From an uncultured Pseudoxanthomonas sp. (GTDB lineage: Bacteria; Pseudomonadota; Gammaproteobacteria; Xanthomonadales; Xanthomonadaceae), in assembly GCA_946886405.1 (NCBI GenBank), contig CAMPIO010000073.1, positions 1 to 17,115 on the forward strand: a stretch of 17,115 bases of DNA, read 5' to 3'. The position numbers and the translations under genes are program-made. The stretch's first letter is position 1. Every line of letters starts with the position of its first letter. Positions 5,780 to 13,672 of this stretch are shown here, piece by piece. The notes below the pieces were generated by a model. The model was not told the origin of the DNA. It was given only the letters and a program-made list of their open reading frames with translations, and ran no database searches.

Positions 5780-6559
5780 TCAGTCGCCGCGCTGCGGCTT
5801 GATCGGCTTCAGCACGCCGTAGCGCTCCTTGTGCAATTTTCCCTTCAGCGGCGGCAGGCCGAGCGGTTCCAGCGGCACCTGCGTGTCGGGCAGGCGGTCC
5901 AGCAGGTCGCGGATCAAGGTCAGGCGACCGGTGCGCTGGTCGTTGAAATCCACCAGTGTCCACGGTGCATGCTTCGTGTGCGTGGCCTTGAGCATCGTCT
6001 CGCGCGCGGCGGTGTAGTCGGCGTACTTCTCACGCGCCTTCAGGTCGATCGGCGACAGCTTCCAGCTCTTCAGCGGTTCTTCGGCGCGCTCGGCGAAGCG
6101 TTCCTCCTGCCGGGCCTGGTCCACGCACAACCAGTACTTGAACAGCAGGATGCCGTCGTCCGTGATGCCTTTCTCGAACACGGGCGCCTGCGCGAGGAAA
6201 CGCGCGTGTTGTTCGTCGCTGCAATAGCCCATGACTTTCTCGACGCCGGCGCGGTTGTACCAGCTGCGGTCGAACAGCACGATCTCGCCCGCCGCCGGCA
6301 GGTGCGAGATGTAGCGCTGGAAATACCACTGCGAAGCTTCGCGTTCACTGGGCTTGGGCAACGCCACCACGCGGCACTGGCGCGGATTGAGGTGCTCGGT
6401 GATCGCGCCGATCGCGCCACCCTTGCCGGCGGTGTCGCGACCTTCCATCACTACCACGATGCGGGCGCCGCAGTGCGAGGCCCAGCGCGCCATCGCGGCC
6501 AGTTCCAGTTGCAGCGGCTTGAGGTGGGCTTCGTAGTCCTTGCGCTTGAGCGGTTTCAT
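5780..6559 (-). CDS. ppk2: Polyphosphate kinase 2, one-domain (class I-like)
   Basis: A 259-aa PPK2-family kinase, which moves phosphate between inorganic polyphosphate and nucleotides, mainly making NTP from NDP and polyP in class I. It acts in the cytosol. The Walker A motif is GRDTAGKGG at residues 40-48 and the lid/Walker B motif DRSWYNR is at 97-103. LNPRQCRVVALPKPSERE (57-74) and QWYFQRY (77-83) are typical of the one-domain class. The ATG at 6559 was chosen because the family's N-terminus (LKRKDYEAHLKPLQLEL) starts there; the reading frame is open further upstream but runs antisense-like through the HTH gene. The start lies 28 bases after the HTH stop, and the exported-protein gene follows after three bases. 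Class assignment is by motif resemblance; biochemical preference is not shown by the sequence. Confidence 0.93.
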   Translation of the reverse strand: MKPLKRKDYEAHLKPLQLELAAMARWASHCGARIVVVMEGRDTAGKGGAIGAITEHLNPRQCRVVALPKPSEREASQWYFQRYISHLPAAGEIVLFDRSWYNRAGVEKVMGYCSDEQHARFLAQAPVFEKGITDDGILLFKYWLCVDQARQEERFAERAEEPLKSWKLSPIDLKAREKYADYTAARETMLKATHTKHAPWTLVDFNDQRTGRLTLIRDLLDRLPDTQVPLEPLGLPPLKGKLHKERYGVLKPIKPQRGD

Positions 6560-6587
6560 CGCGGTGTCCTGTGCGGTGACGGGGGAA

Positions 6588-6926
6588 TCAGCGTTTGCGG
6601 CGGGCCTTGTGCCCGGCCATGCCGCGGGCGACTTCCAGCAGTGCGCCCTGCTGGCGCGTGTTGAGCGCACGGTACGCGGCGAGCAGGTCGTGTTCGCCCT
6701 GCGTGCGGGCGGGGTCCAGGGTGGTCGCCAACTCGGAGAGCAGGGCACCCGCCGGCACACCGAAGGCGCGCGCGAGTGCGGCGAGCTGGTCGCCGCCGGG
6801 CATCTTCTCGCCGGCGAGCCAGGATTTCACCGTCGCGACGCCGGCGCGCGGAATGGCGGCGGCAAGGTCGGCTGCGGTCAGGCCGCTGGCCTTGGTAAGC
6901 AGACGCAGGGTGGCATCGAGTGACAT
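6588..6926 (-). CDS. Small XRE-type helix-turn-helix regulator
   Basis: A 112-aa protein whose first 65 residues read as an XRE/Cro-like helix-turn-helix. It has LTAADLAAAIP (about 16-26) as the scaffold and positioning helices, VATVKSWLAGEKMPGGDQLAALARAFGV (about 30-57) with the recognition helix and the usual helix-4 signature, and then a hydrophobic helix. The C-terminal part (about 75-112) is helical and ends in a very basic tail (HKARRKR), which may add non-specific DNA contact. AAGGAG eight to nine bases upstream supports the ATG at 6926. It lies between moaB (16 bases upstream) and ppk2 (28 bases downstream) on the same strand. It may regulate this cluster, but no operator is visible to me. 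Confidence 0.82.
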   Translation of the reverse strand: MSLDATLRLLTKASGLTAADLAAAIPRAGVATVKSWLAGEKMPGGDQLAALARAFGVPAGALLSELATTLDPARTQGEHDLLAAYRALNTRQQGALLEVARGMAGHKARRKR

Positions 6927-6942
6927 CGCAGGTGCTCCTTGC

Positions 6943-7461
6943 TCATTCCTTCAGGCGGGGACGCAGCGTCGCCAGGTTGCACGGGCGCGTGCGTGCGTCG
7001 AGTTGCGCGCGAATGATCTTTTCCCACGCGGTGCGGCAGGCCGAGGTGGAGCCCGGCAGGCAGAAAATGAACGTCTGGTTGGCCAGGCCGGCGAACGCGC
7101 GCGACTGCAGCGACGAGGTGCCGATCTCTTCCACGCTGACGTGGCGGAACAATTCACCGAAGCCGGGCATCTCCTTGTCCAGCAACGGGATCAGCGCTTC
7201 GGGCGTGGCGTCGCGGCCGGTGAAGCCGGTGCCACCGGTCACCAGAATGCCATCGACGGCAGGATCGGCGATCCATTGCGAGACCTGCGCGCGCAGGCGA
7301 TAGCGGTCGTCGGGCAGCAGTGCGCGTTCGTGCAACTGGTGACCTTCCTGCGCGAGCGCCTCGGCAAGGTAGTCGCCGGAGCGGTCCTCGGCGAGGGTGC
7401 GGCTGTCGGAGACGGTCAGCACGCAGAGGTGCAACGGGATCAGGGCGTCGGCATGGCTCAT
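6943..7461 (-). CDS. moaB: Molybdenum cofactor biosynthesis protein MoaB
   Basis: A 172-aa MoaB/MogA-family protein. These trimeric enzymes adenylate molybdopterin during molybdenum cofactor synthesis. In E. coli MogA does this, while MoaB's role is less clear; in organisms without mogA, MoaB-type proteins are thought to take over. Motifs: LTVSDSRT (15-22), the MPT-binding loop VTGGTGFTGRDATPEAL (74-90), GTSSLQSRAFAGLANQT (114-130) and LPGSTSACRTAWEKII (135-150). The ATG at 7461 is preferred over an in-frame TTG six codons upstream because the protein family begins near here. The stop is 16 bases before the HTH gene start. No other moa genes are in the window. Confidence 0.92.
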   Translation of the reverse strand: MSHADALIPLHLCVLTVSDSRTLAEDRSGDYLAEALAQEGHQLHERALLPDDRYRLRAQVSQWIADPAVDGILVTGGTGFTGRDATPEALIPLLDKEMPGFGELFRHVSVEEIGTSSLQSRAFAGLANQTFIFCLPGSTSACRTAWEKIIRAQLDARTRPCNLATLRPRLKE

Positions 7462-7486
7462 GGCCGCAGCGTAGCGCAATCGCGGG

Positions 7487-7936
7487 TCAGTTGAACGGCA
7501 GCCGGAGTCTCACAGTTCCATCGTAGGGCGACCAGCCCATCGCGCGGTACAGCGCCTGCGCAGTGGCGTTGTCGTGGTCGGCCTCCAGTTCCAGGCGCAA
7601 CGCCCCGTCCGCGCGCGCGAACTCGGCGGCCGCCGACAGCAATGCGCGTGCAACACCCTTGCGCCGCGCCTCGGGCACGACCAGCAGGTCGTTGAGGATC
7701 CAGACGCGCGAGGCGCTGACGGAAGAAAAAGCGGGATACAACTGGGTGAAGCCGACGGCTGCGTCGTCGTTCCATGCCAGGAAGATGACGGACTCATCGC
7801 GCTCCATGCGCGCGCGGATGAACGCCGTTGCCGTTGCCAGGTCCGAGGGCTGGCCGTAGAAGCCACGGTACTGGTCGAACAGGCGGGCGACGACGTCCAG
7901 GTGTGTCAATCCGGTCCGGCGAACCATCGTCGTCAT
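7487..7936 (-). CDS. GNAT-family N-acetyltransferase
   Basis: A 149-aa GNAT acetyltransferase of unknown substrate. Motif A is clear: strand [14 protein letters not shown] followed by the acetyl-CoA pyrophosphate loop RRKGVA at 91-96 and helix [10 protein letters not shown]. Motif B follows with [21 protein letters not shown] (115-135), the typical N-x-x-A-x-x-L-Y-x-x-x-G-W end. The N-terminus ([25 protein letters not shown]) is the common substrate-side helix pair. The ATG overlaps the prfA stop by four bases (ATGA), so its translation depends on prfA. The place after prfA is occupied by prmC in Pseudomonas and E. coli, but this protein shows no methyltransferase motif. It could acetylate a small molecule, a peptide N-terminus or a protein. 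Confidence 0.9.
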   Translation of the reverse strand: MTTMVRRTGLTHLDVVARLFDQYRGFYGQPSDLATATAFIRARMERDESVIFLAWNDDAAVGFTQLYPAFSSVSASRVWILNDLLVVPEARRKGVARALLSAAAEFARADGALRLELEADHDNATAQALYRAMGWSPYDGTVRLRLPFN

Positions 7937-9018
7937 GCGGCCTCCGTCAATCGCGCCAGTTCATCGGCCAGATGCTCGCGGCCGAGGCGGTCGATCAGCT
8001 CGTCCAGGTCGCCCTGGATGATGTTGGGCAGGTCGTACAGGGTGAGGCCGTCGACGCGGTGGTCGGTGATGCGGCCCTGCGGGAAGTTGTAGGTGCGGAT
8101 GCGCTGACTGCGGTCGCCGCTGCCGACCTGCAGCTTGCGCGTCTCCGCCTGTGCGGCCTGCTGCCTGCTGCGCTCGGCATCGAGCAGTTGCGCCTTCAAC
8201 CGCTTCATCGCCTTGTCGCGGTTGGCGTGCTGGCTGCGCTCGGTCTGGCATTCCACCACCACGCCGCTGGGGATGTGGGTGATGCGGATCGCGGACTCGG
8301 TCTTGTTGACGTGCTGGCCGCCGGCGCCGGACGAGCGATACGTGTCGACCCTCAGGTCGGCCGGGTTGATGACGATGTCGTCGACTTCGTCCACGTCCGG
8401 AATGATCGCCACGGTCGCCGCCGATGTGTGGATGCGGCCCTGCGATTCGGTTTCCGGCACGCGCTGCACGCGGTGGGTGCCGGATTCGAACTTGAGCTTC
8501 GAGTACGCGCCGCGGCCGACGACCCGCGCGACCACTTCCTTGTAGCCGCCGTGTTCGCCGGGACTGTCGGATTCGATCTCCACCTTCCAGCCCTGGCGCT
8601 CGGCGTAGCGCGCGTACATGCGGAACAGGTCGCCGGCGAAGATCGCGGCTTCGTCGCCACCGGTGCCGGCGCGCACTTCGAGGAACAGGTTGCCCTCGTC
8701 ACGGTTGTCCTTCGGCAGCAGCAGCAACATCAGTTCGTCGTCGAGCTGCGCCAGACGCTGCCGGGCGGCGTCGATCTCTTCGTCCGCGAGTTCGGCCAGT
8801 TCCGGGTCGTCGCGCATCGCCTGCGCGGCGGCCAGATCGGCCTGCGCGCGCTTCTCTTCCGCCATCGCGGTGGCGACGGGTTCCAGTTGGGAGAACTCGC
8901 GCGAAAAATTGCGGAAGCGCTCGCTGTCGCCGATCACGCCGGGATCGGCGAGCAGGCGTTCGAGTTCCTCCCGGCGTTCGGCCAGCGCTTCGAGCTTACG
9001 GCGCAGCGTCGGCGTCAT
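7933..9018 (-). CDS. prfA: Peptide chain release factor 1 (RF1)
   Basis: A 361-aa class I release factor that recognises UAA and UAG in the ribosomal A site and triggers peptide release. The codon-recognition tripeptide is P188-E189-T190 within [14 protein letters not shown]. The universal GGQ is at 233-235 within [14 protein letters not shown]235 is the residue methylated by PrmC in E. coli, and both numbers match E. coli RF1 exactly. The N-terminal coiled-coil domain (about 1-95) and C-terminal part are complete. The start aligns with that of E. coli RF1 and lies inside the hemA 3' end, giving a 23-base overlap (8996-9018). The GNAT gene follows with a four-base overlap. Confidence 0.98.
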   Translation of the reverse strand: MTPTLRRKLEALAERREELERLLADPGVIGDSERFRNFSREFSQLEPVATAMAEEKRAQADLAAAQAMRDDPELAELADEEIDAARQRLAQLDDELMLLLLPKDNRDEGNLFLEVRAGTGGDEAAIFAGDLFRMYARYAERQGWKVEIESDSPGEHGGYKEVVARVVGRGAYSKLKFESGTHRVQRVPETESQGRIHTSAATVAIIPDVDEVDDIVINPADLRVDTYRSSGAGGQHVNKTESAIRITHIPSGVVVECQTERSQHANRDKAMKRLKAQLLDAERSRQQAAQAETRKLQVGSGDRSQRIRTYNFPQGRITDHRVDGLTLYDLPNIIQGDLDELIDRLGREHLADELARLTEAA

Positions 9019-10276
9019 CGTCTTTCTTCAGGTGGGAGTAGGGCGGCTGCGCGGGGAACAGGCGGTCCGCTGCACGCGCCAGTTCGGCATCGCCACTGAC
9101 GGCGGCCTCACGCAAGGCGGCGGTGGGTGGGTGCAGCAGGCGGTTGGTCAGCGTGTGGGCGAGGAATTCCAGCACCTGCTCCGGCTCGCGGCCATTGGCC
9201 AGCTGCTGCCGCGCCTTCGCCAGCACGTCCTCGCGCGTGGATTCGCCCAGCGCGCGCAGGCGCTTCAGCGGTTCCTGGCGGGAGCCGGCCAGCAGGCTTT
9301 CCATGAAGCGGCCGACCTGCACGTCGATGATCGCTTCGGCGGCGTCGGCGGCTTCGCGCCGGCTGCGGCGGTTGTCTTCGACCGCGCGCTCCAGATCGTC
9401 GACGGTATAGAGGTAGGCGTCACGCAGTTCGCTCACCGATGCTTCGATGTCGCGCGGCACGGCCAGGTCGAACAGCAGCATCGGCTTGTGCCTGCGCCTG
9501 GCCAGTGCGGCGGCGACCTGGGCCTGCAGCACGACAGGCTCGCGCGCGGCAGTGGCGGAGAACACCACGTCGGCTTCGGCCAGGTGCCGTTCCAGTTCGG
9601 ACAGCGGCAGGGCGTAGCCACCGTGGCGGGTGGCCAGTTCCTGCGCGTGGGCCAGCGTGCGGTTGGCGACCAGCAGCCGGCGCACCTTGCCTTCGCTCAA
9701 ATGCTTGGCGGCGAGTTCGATGGTTTCGCCGGCGCCCACCAGCAGCACGGTGGATTCGCTGAGGCGGGCGAAGGAGTTCTGCGCCAGACGTACGGCGGTG
9801 GACGCCACCGAAATGGGATTCGCGCCCACGCGGGTGTCGGTGCGCGCGCGCTTGGCGACGGCGAAGGTCTGCTGGAACAGGCGGTCGAGACGACTGCCCA
9901 GTGCGCCGTGTTCGCGGGCCGTGGCCCAGGCGTCCTTCACCTGGCCGAGGATCTGCGGTTCGCCCAGCACCATCGAGTCCAGTCCGGTCGCGACGCGGAA
10001 CAGGTGGCGGACGGCATCGGCATCGCGATGGCGGTAGAGGTAGCCTTCAAGGCCTTCGGCATGCGTGGCCAGCCAGCTCGCCAGCACGTCGCCATCCTCG
10101 GCCACCGCGTACAGCTCGGTGCGGTTGCAGGTCGACAGCAGGGCAGCCTCGACCACGTCGGGCAGCGCCCGCAGCGACGACAACGCATGCGGCACCGTGC
10201 CGGCGTCGAACGCCACCCGTTCGCGCAGGTCGACTGGCGCGGTCTGGTGGTTCAATCCGAGGACCCACAACGTCAT
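8996..10276 (-). CDS. hemA: Glutamyl-tRNA reductase
   Basis: A 426-aa NADPH-dependent enzyme that reduces Glu-tRNA(Glu) to glutamate-1-semialdehyde, the first committed step of C5-pathway tetrapyrrole (heme) synthesis. The catalytic cysteine is C50 in [11 protein letters not shown]. The substrate site follows ([17 protein letters not shown], 98-114). The NADPH-binding Rossmann loop is VGAGET at 180-185, and the C-terminal dimerisation helices run from about 300 to 415. The length is normal for the family. The start at 10276 gives the conserved N-terminus ([15 protein letters not shown]). It is divergent from the TPR gene, with 68 bases between the chosen starts, and it leads the minus-strand run into prfA. 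HemA is usually controlled by heme-dependent proteolysis, which the DNA does not show. Confidence 0.98.
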   Translation of the reverse strand: MTLWVLGLNHQTAPVDLRERVAFDAGTVPHALSSLRALPDVVEAALLSTCNRTELYAVAEDGDVLASWLATHAEGLEGYLYRHRDADAVRHLFRVATGLDSMVLGEPQILGQVKDAWATAREHGALGSRLDRLFQQTFAVAKRARTDTRVGANPISVASTAVRLAQNSFARLSESTVLLVGAGETIELAAKHLSEGKVRRLLVANRTLAHAQELATRHGGYALPLSELERHLAEADVVFSATAAREPVVLQAQVAAALARRRHKPMLLFDLAVPRDIEASVSELRDAYLYTVDDLERAVEDNRRSRREAADAAEAIIDVQVGRFMESLLAGSRQEPLKRLRALGESTREDVLAKARQQLANGREPEQVLEFLAHTLTNRLLHPPTAALREAAVSGDAELARAADRLFPAQPPYSHLKKDDDADAAP

Positions 10277-10344
10277 CGTTCAGGCGCTTGCAGTAAGCTG
10301 CTGGCTCATATCAGGGCCGCCATTTTACGGCCGACGTGACGTTC
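10277..10344. promoter_or_regulatory. Divergent intergenic region, hemA / TPR gene
   Basis: This 68-base gap must serve both hemA and the TPR-lolB-ispE run. It is more AT-rich around 10305-10325 (CTCATATCAG, CATTTTACGG). TTGCAG at 10288-10293 and TATCAG at 10309-10314 are only 15 bases apart, a poor sigma-70 spacing, so I do not assign a definite promoter. No Shine-Dalgarno is visible before the TPR start. Confidence 0.25.
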
Positions 10345-12027
10345 ATGCCCGAAATGATTCGCAGCTGGCTCGCCGTGCTGGTCCTCGCGGCTGCCGTACC
10401 CGCCGCAGCCGCGGCGGCGACATCGGCCGCCGGCCAGAAGGACGATGTGCTGACCACGGTGATGGCAGGGGAATTCGCCCTGCAGGCGGGCCAGTTGCCC
10501 GAGGCTGCGCGTTGGTACCTCGATGCCGCCAAGCGCGGGGATGATGCAGGCCTTGCAGAACGCGCCACCCGGATCGCGCTGCTGGCCAAGGACGACGCCC
10601 GGGCGGCGGAAGCCTTGGAGCTGTGGCGGTCGCGGTCGCCCAAGACGCTCGCCCTGCGGGGTGCGGAAGCGACGCTGGCGTTGCGCAAGGGGCAGGCGCG
10701 TGTCGCGCGTCGGGAACTGGCGGCGCTGATGAAGGAATCCGACGATCTGGGCTGGCGCTACGCGTTGACGGCATTGGGTGGCGGCGGCAAGGATCCCGCG
10801 CTCGCGCCGCGGCTGCTGCGTGAGCTGGTCGACGACGGCGCCATTCCCGACAAGTTGCAGCCCTGGTTGGCCTTCACCGGGCTTGCCCAGCAACTGGACC
10901 AGGCATCGCTCGCCGAGCGCATGGTCGGCGATGTGGTGAAGCGTTTTTCGGGCGAACCGCTGGTGGCCCTGTTGCAGGCCAGCCAGTTGCTGCAGGCGGA
11001 TCGCAAGCAGGAGGCACGCGCGGTCCTCGATACGCTGCTGCCCAAGGCCGCCATCGATCCCGGTCTGCGGCTGAAGCTGGCGGAAGAATACGACCGTCTT
11101 GGTGATCCGGCCGCGGCATCCCGCGCCATGGGGCAGGGTCCGCAGGACACGCTGACCTATGGCCTGCGCGCGCAGCTGCTGGCCAAGGCCGATGACAAGA
11201 CCGCCCTGAACGCCCTCTACGAGGAGCTCAAGCAGGCCGGTGCGGACCAGCCCACCCAGTACAGTCCGGACCGCCGCTTGCTGCTGGGGCAGATGGCCGA
11301 GTTCCTCGAACGGCGCGAAGAGGCGCTCACGTGGTACCGCAGCGTCCCGGCCGGCGAGCAGCGCGCCGAGGCACGCCTGCGCGCGATCAAGGCGCTGTTC
11401 GACCTGGAGCGCAAGGACGAAGCCTTTGCCGAGGCGCGCATGCTGCAGGGAGACGCCACGGTCGACGACGGCACGCGCCGCGACGCCTACCTGATGGAGG
11501 CCGAGTTGCGTCAGCAGGACACACAGGATGCAGGTGAACTGGACGTGTTCGCCCGCGGGCTGGCGGCCTATCCCGACGATCTCGCACTGCTTTACTCGCG
11601 CGGCCTGGCCTGGGAGCGCCGCGACCGCATCGATCATGCGGAAGCCGATTTCCGCCGCATCCTGGTGATCGAGCCGGACAACGTCGCCGCGCTCAATGCG
11701 CTGGGCTACACGCTTGCCGATCGCACCACGCGCTATCAGGAAGCGCTGGAACTGATCGATCGCGCACGTACCGCGGCGCCGGATGACGCGGCCATCATCG
11801 ACAGCTATGGCTGGGTGCTGTACCGGCTGGGTCGCAACGCCGAAGCGCTGGTCGAACTGCGGCGCGCGTTCACGCTGCAGAAGGACCCGGAGATCGCCGC
11901 GCACGTGGCGGAAGTGCTGTGGGTGATGGGGCAGAGGGACGAGGCGCGCCGATACTTCGATGAAGCGCGCAAGCTCGATCCCGACAACCGCTCGCTGCTG
12001 CGGGCGCTGGAGAAGACAGGCGCATGA
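10345..12027 (+). CDS. Exported TPR-repeat protein, positional counterpart of Pseudomonas PA4667 (LbcA)
   Basis: A 560-aa periplasmic or exported helical-repeat protein. A Sec signal peptide (basic MIRSW, hydrophobic core, Ala-rich cleavage region to about residue 25) is followed by irregular helical pairs and, from about 409 to 550, at least four clear TPR units (for example ALLYSRGLAWERRDRIDHA, ALNALGYTLADRTTRYQEA, IDSYGWVLYRLGRNAEA). It lies between hemA and lolB exactly where P. aeruginosa has PA4667/LbcA, a TPR lipoprotein reported to partner the CtpA protease. Here I find no lipobox and no cysteine in the whole protein. The start is uncertain: GTG at 10336, ATG at 10345 and ATG at 10354 are all in frame without a good ribosome site. 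The stop overlaps lolB by four bases. Confidence 0.85.
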   Translation: MPEMIRSWLAVLVLAAAVPAAAAAATSAAGQKDDVLTTVMAGEFALQAGQLPEAARWYLDAAKRGDDAGLAERATRIALLAKDDARAAEALELWRSRSPKTLALRGAEATLALRKGQARVARRELAALMKESDDLGWRYALTALGGGGKDPALAPRLLRELVDDGAIPDKLQPWLAFTGLAQQLDQASLAERMVGDVVKRFSGEPLVALLQASQLLQADRKQEARAVLDTLLPKAAIDPGLRLKLAEEYDRLGDPAAASRAMGQGPQDTLTYGLRAQLLAKADDKTALNALYEELKQAGADQPTQYSPDRRLLLGQMAEFLERREEALTWYRSVPAGEQRAEARLRAIKALFDLERKDEAFAEARMLQGDATVDDGTRRDAYLMEAELRQQDTQDAGELDVFARGLAAYPDDLALLYSRGLAWERRDRIDHAEADFRRILVIEPDNVAALNALGYTLADRTTRYQEALELIDRARTAAPDDAAIIDSYGWVLYRLGRNAEALVELRRAFTLQKDPEIAAHVAEVLWVMGQRDEARRYFDEARKLDPDNRSLLRALEKTGA

Positions 12028-12674
12028 AGGTTTCAGGATTTCTGCTGGCGGGGCTCGCGGCCCTGTCGATGATGGGCTGTGCGACGCACGGCACGGCAGT
12101 GGACTCGCCCTTATTGCGCGACCCTGAGGCGTTGGCGGCGGCGCAAGCCGGGCAGGCGACGCGTACAGCATGGCTGGCCTCGCAGCCGGACTGGTCGTTC
12201 GCCGGCCGCGTGGCCGTCAATGCCAATGGAAATGGTGGCAGCGGCCGCATCGATTGGCAGCAAACGGGCACGGGGTATCTCGTCGCGCTGAGCGCGCCCG
12301 TGACGCGGCAGAGCTGGCGCCTGGGCGGTGACCTTCAGACCCGGGCTGCACGGCTGGAAGGTCTGGAAGGCGGGCCACGCGAAGGGGTCGATGCCGACCG
12401 ACTGCTGCGCGAGGCCACGGGCTGGGATATTCCGGTCGCGGCGATGGTGCATTGGGCCCGCGGCGTCGCGGATCCCTCCGCCTCCCCGCAAGGCGTGGAA
12501 TACGACATGGACGGTCGGCTGCGCGCCCTGACCCAGCAGGGGTGGCGGGTGGATTATCTGGACTGGTTTCCGGCCGAAGGTGCTCGGCCGGCCATGCCGC
12601 GCCGCATGGAGGCGCGCCGGGAGGGTGCGACGGTGAAGGTGGCTGTCGACCACTGGCACTTGGCGCCGCAGTGA
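12024..12674 (+). CDS. lolB: Outer-membrane lipoprotein receptor LolB
   Basis: A 216-aa lipoprotein that receives lipoproteins from the periplasmic carrier LolA and inserts them into the outer membrane. The lipoprotein signal peptide ends in LSMMGC with the lipidated C19. The mature domain shows the LolB pattern: [12 protein letters not shown] (about 55-66), [22 protein letters not shown] (about 71-92), a [15 protein letters not shown] segment in the middle, and a C-terminal strand set ending KVAVDHWHL. The identification rests on these together with the lolB-ispE-prs neighbourhood conserved in gammaproteobacteria. Its ATG overlaps the TPR stop by four bases (ATGA), and its own stop overlaps the GTG start of ispE by four bases (GTGA). 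Confidence 0.93.
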   Translation: MKVSGFLLAGLAALSMMGCATHGTAVDSPLLRDPEALAAAQAGQATRTAWLASQPDWSFAGRVAVNANGNGGSGRIDWQQTGTGYLVALSAPVTRQSWRLGGDLQTRAARLEGLEGGPREGVDADRLLREATGWDIPVAAMVHWARGVADPSASPQGVEYDMDGRLRALTQQGWRVDYLDWFPAEGARPAMPRRMEARREGATVKVAVDHWHLAPQ

Positions 12675-13537
12675 GCGTTTTCCCCACTGCGGACGGTTGG
12701 TCAGCGTGGCCGGCGCCGGCCAAGCTCAACCTCGCCCTGCAGATCGTCGGGCGCCGCACGGACGGCTATCACCTTCTACAGACCGTGTTCCGGTTGCTGG
12801 AATGGGGGGACACCGTCCATGTACGGCGCCGTCTCGACGGACAGGTGCGGCGGGCCGGTGAGTCGGTTCCGGGCGTTTCCGAGGCGGAGGATCTGATTGT
12901 TCGCGCTGCTGTGCTGTTAAAAAAAGAAGCCAATGTCGCCGAAGGTGCCGACATCGGTATTGAAAAGCGCATTCCTGCCGGTGGTGGCTTCGGTGGCGGC
13001 TCGTCGGATGCCGCCACCGTGCTGGTGGCCTTGAACCGGCTCTGGGGTTGCGGTCTGGGCGTAGACCGGTTGGCGGCGCTGGGGCTGCAACTGGGCGCAG
13101 ACGTGCCGGTCTTCGTTCATGGTGAGAATGCCTGGGCGGAGGGCGTGGGGGAGCTGCTGACGCCGCTGGCGCTCTCGCCGGCGTGGTATCTGCTGGTCGA
13201 TCCGGGCGTCCACGTGCCCACGGCGGCTCTTTTCGCATCGCCGGATTTGACGCGTGATGCCGCACCCGCGAAAATGTCGGACTTCGTTTCGGGATCACTG
13301 CTCGGCAACGTGTTCGAGCCGGTCGTGCGTCGCCGGGAGCCCGTCATCGAGGCGGCCTTCCAGGCCCTTTCGCGCGTCGGTACACCACGCTTGACGGGTT
13401 CCGGTAGCGGCTGCTTCGTGGAGTTCGCCGACCGGGCCTCTGCCGAGGCCGCGCTGACGACCTTGCCATCCGGGCTGCATGCCTGGGTGGTGGAGGGCGC
13501 CACGCGATCGCCACTGCTGCACGCGCTGGAGTCGTGA
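12671..13537 (+). CDS. ispE: 4-diphosphocytidyl-2-C-methyl-D-erythritol kinase
   Basis: A 288-aa GHMP-family kinase that phosphorylates CDP-methylerythritol in the non-mevalonate (MEP) pathway to isoprenoid precursors. Motifs: [21 protein letters not shown] (14-34) with catalytic K18, the glycine-rich ATP loop [14 protein letters not shown] (102-115), LGADVPVFV (141-149) with catalytic D144, and the C-terminal [12 protein letters not shown]. The GTG start is chosen because it gives the family N-terminus and overlaps the lolB stop by four bases; the frame is open further upstream but those codons lie within lolB. A run of seven A's at codons for Leu-Lys-Lys (near 12919-12925) is unusual for this GC-rich genome. 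The tRNA-Gln gene begins 22 bases after the stop. Confidence 0.97.
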   Translation: MSVFPTADGWSAWPAPAKLNLALQIVGRRTDGYHLLQTVFRLLEWGDTVHVRRRLDGQVRRAGESVPGVSEAEDLIVRAAVLLKKEANVAEGADIGIEKRIPAGGGFGGGSSDAATVLVALNRLWGCGLGVDRLAALGLQLGADVPVFVHGENAWAEGVGELLTPLALSPAWYLLVDPGVHVPTAALFASPDLTRDAAPAKMSDFVSGSLLGNVFEPVVRRREPVIEAAFQALSRVGTPRLTGSGSGCFVEFADRASAEAALTTLPSGLHAWVVEGATRSPLLHALES

Positions 13538-13559
13538 TCGCGGGACGGAGAAAACGCCT

Positions 13560-13635
13560 AGGGGCGTCGCCAAGTGGTTAAGGCACCGGGTTTTGATCCC
13601 GGCATTCGTAGGTTCGAATCCTTCCGCCCCTGCCA
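13560..13635 (+). tRNA. tRNA-Gln, anticodon TTG
   Basis: A complete 76-base tRNA with an encoded CCA. The acceptor stem AGGGGCG (13560-13566) pairs with CGCCCCT (13625-13631); the discriminator is G and CCA ends at 13635. The D-arm region reads GCCAAGTGGTTAAGGC. The anticodon arm is CCGGG-TTTTGAT-CCCGG with anticodon TTG at 13593-13595, and the T-loop contains GGTTCGAATCC. It reads CAA and, by wobble, CAG glutamine codons. The gene lies 22 bases after ispE and 37 before prs, with no room for an obvious separate promoter, so it is probably processed from the operon transcript. The same tRNA sits between ispE and prs in Pseudomonas, as I recall. Confidence 0.98.
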
Positions 13636-13672
13636 ATTCATGTAGTTTCCCGACGCATCAGCCGAGACGACC

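Noticed and set aside
5390..6664. Plus-strand 424-codon open frame opposite ppk2
   Set aside because: Antisense shadow of ppk2 and its neighbours, which show catalytic motifs on the minus strand.
8618..10339. Plus-strand 573-codon open frame opposite prfA and hemA
   Set aside because: Antisense shadow; Ser/Arg-rich at first and then Gln/His/Gly-rich, with no domain, while hemA and prfA are certain.
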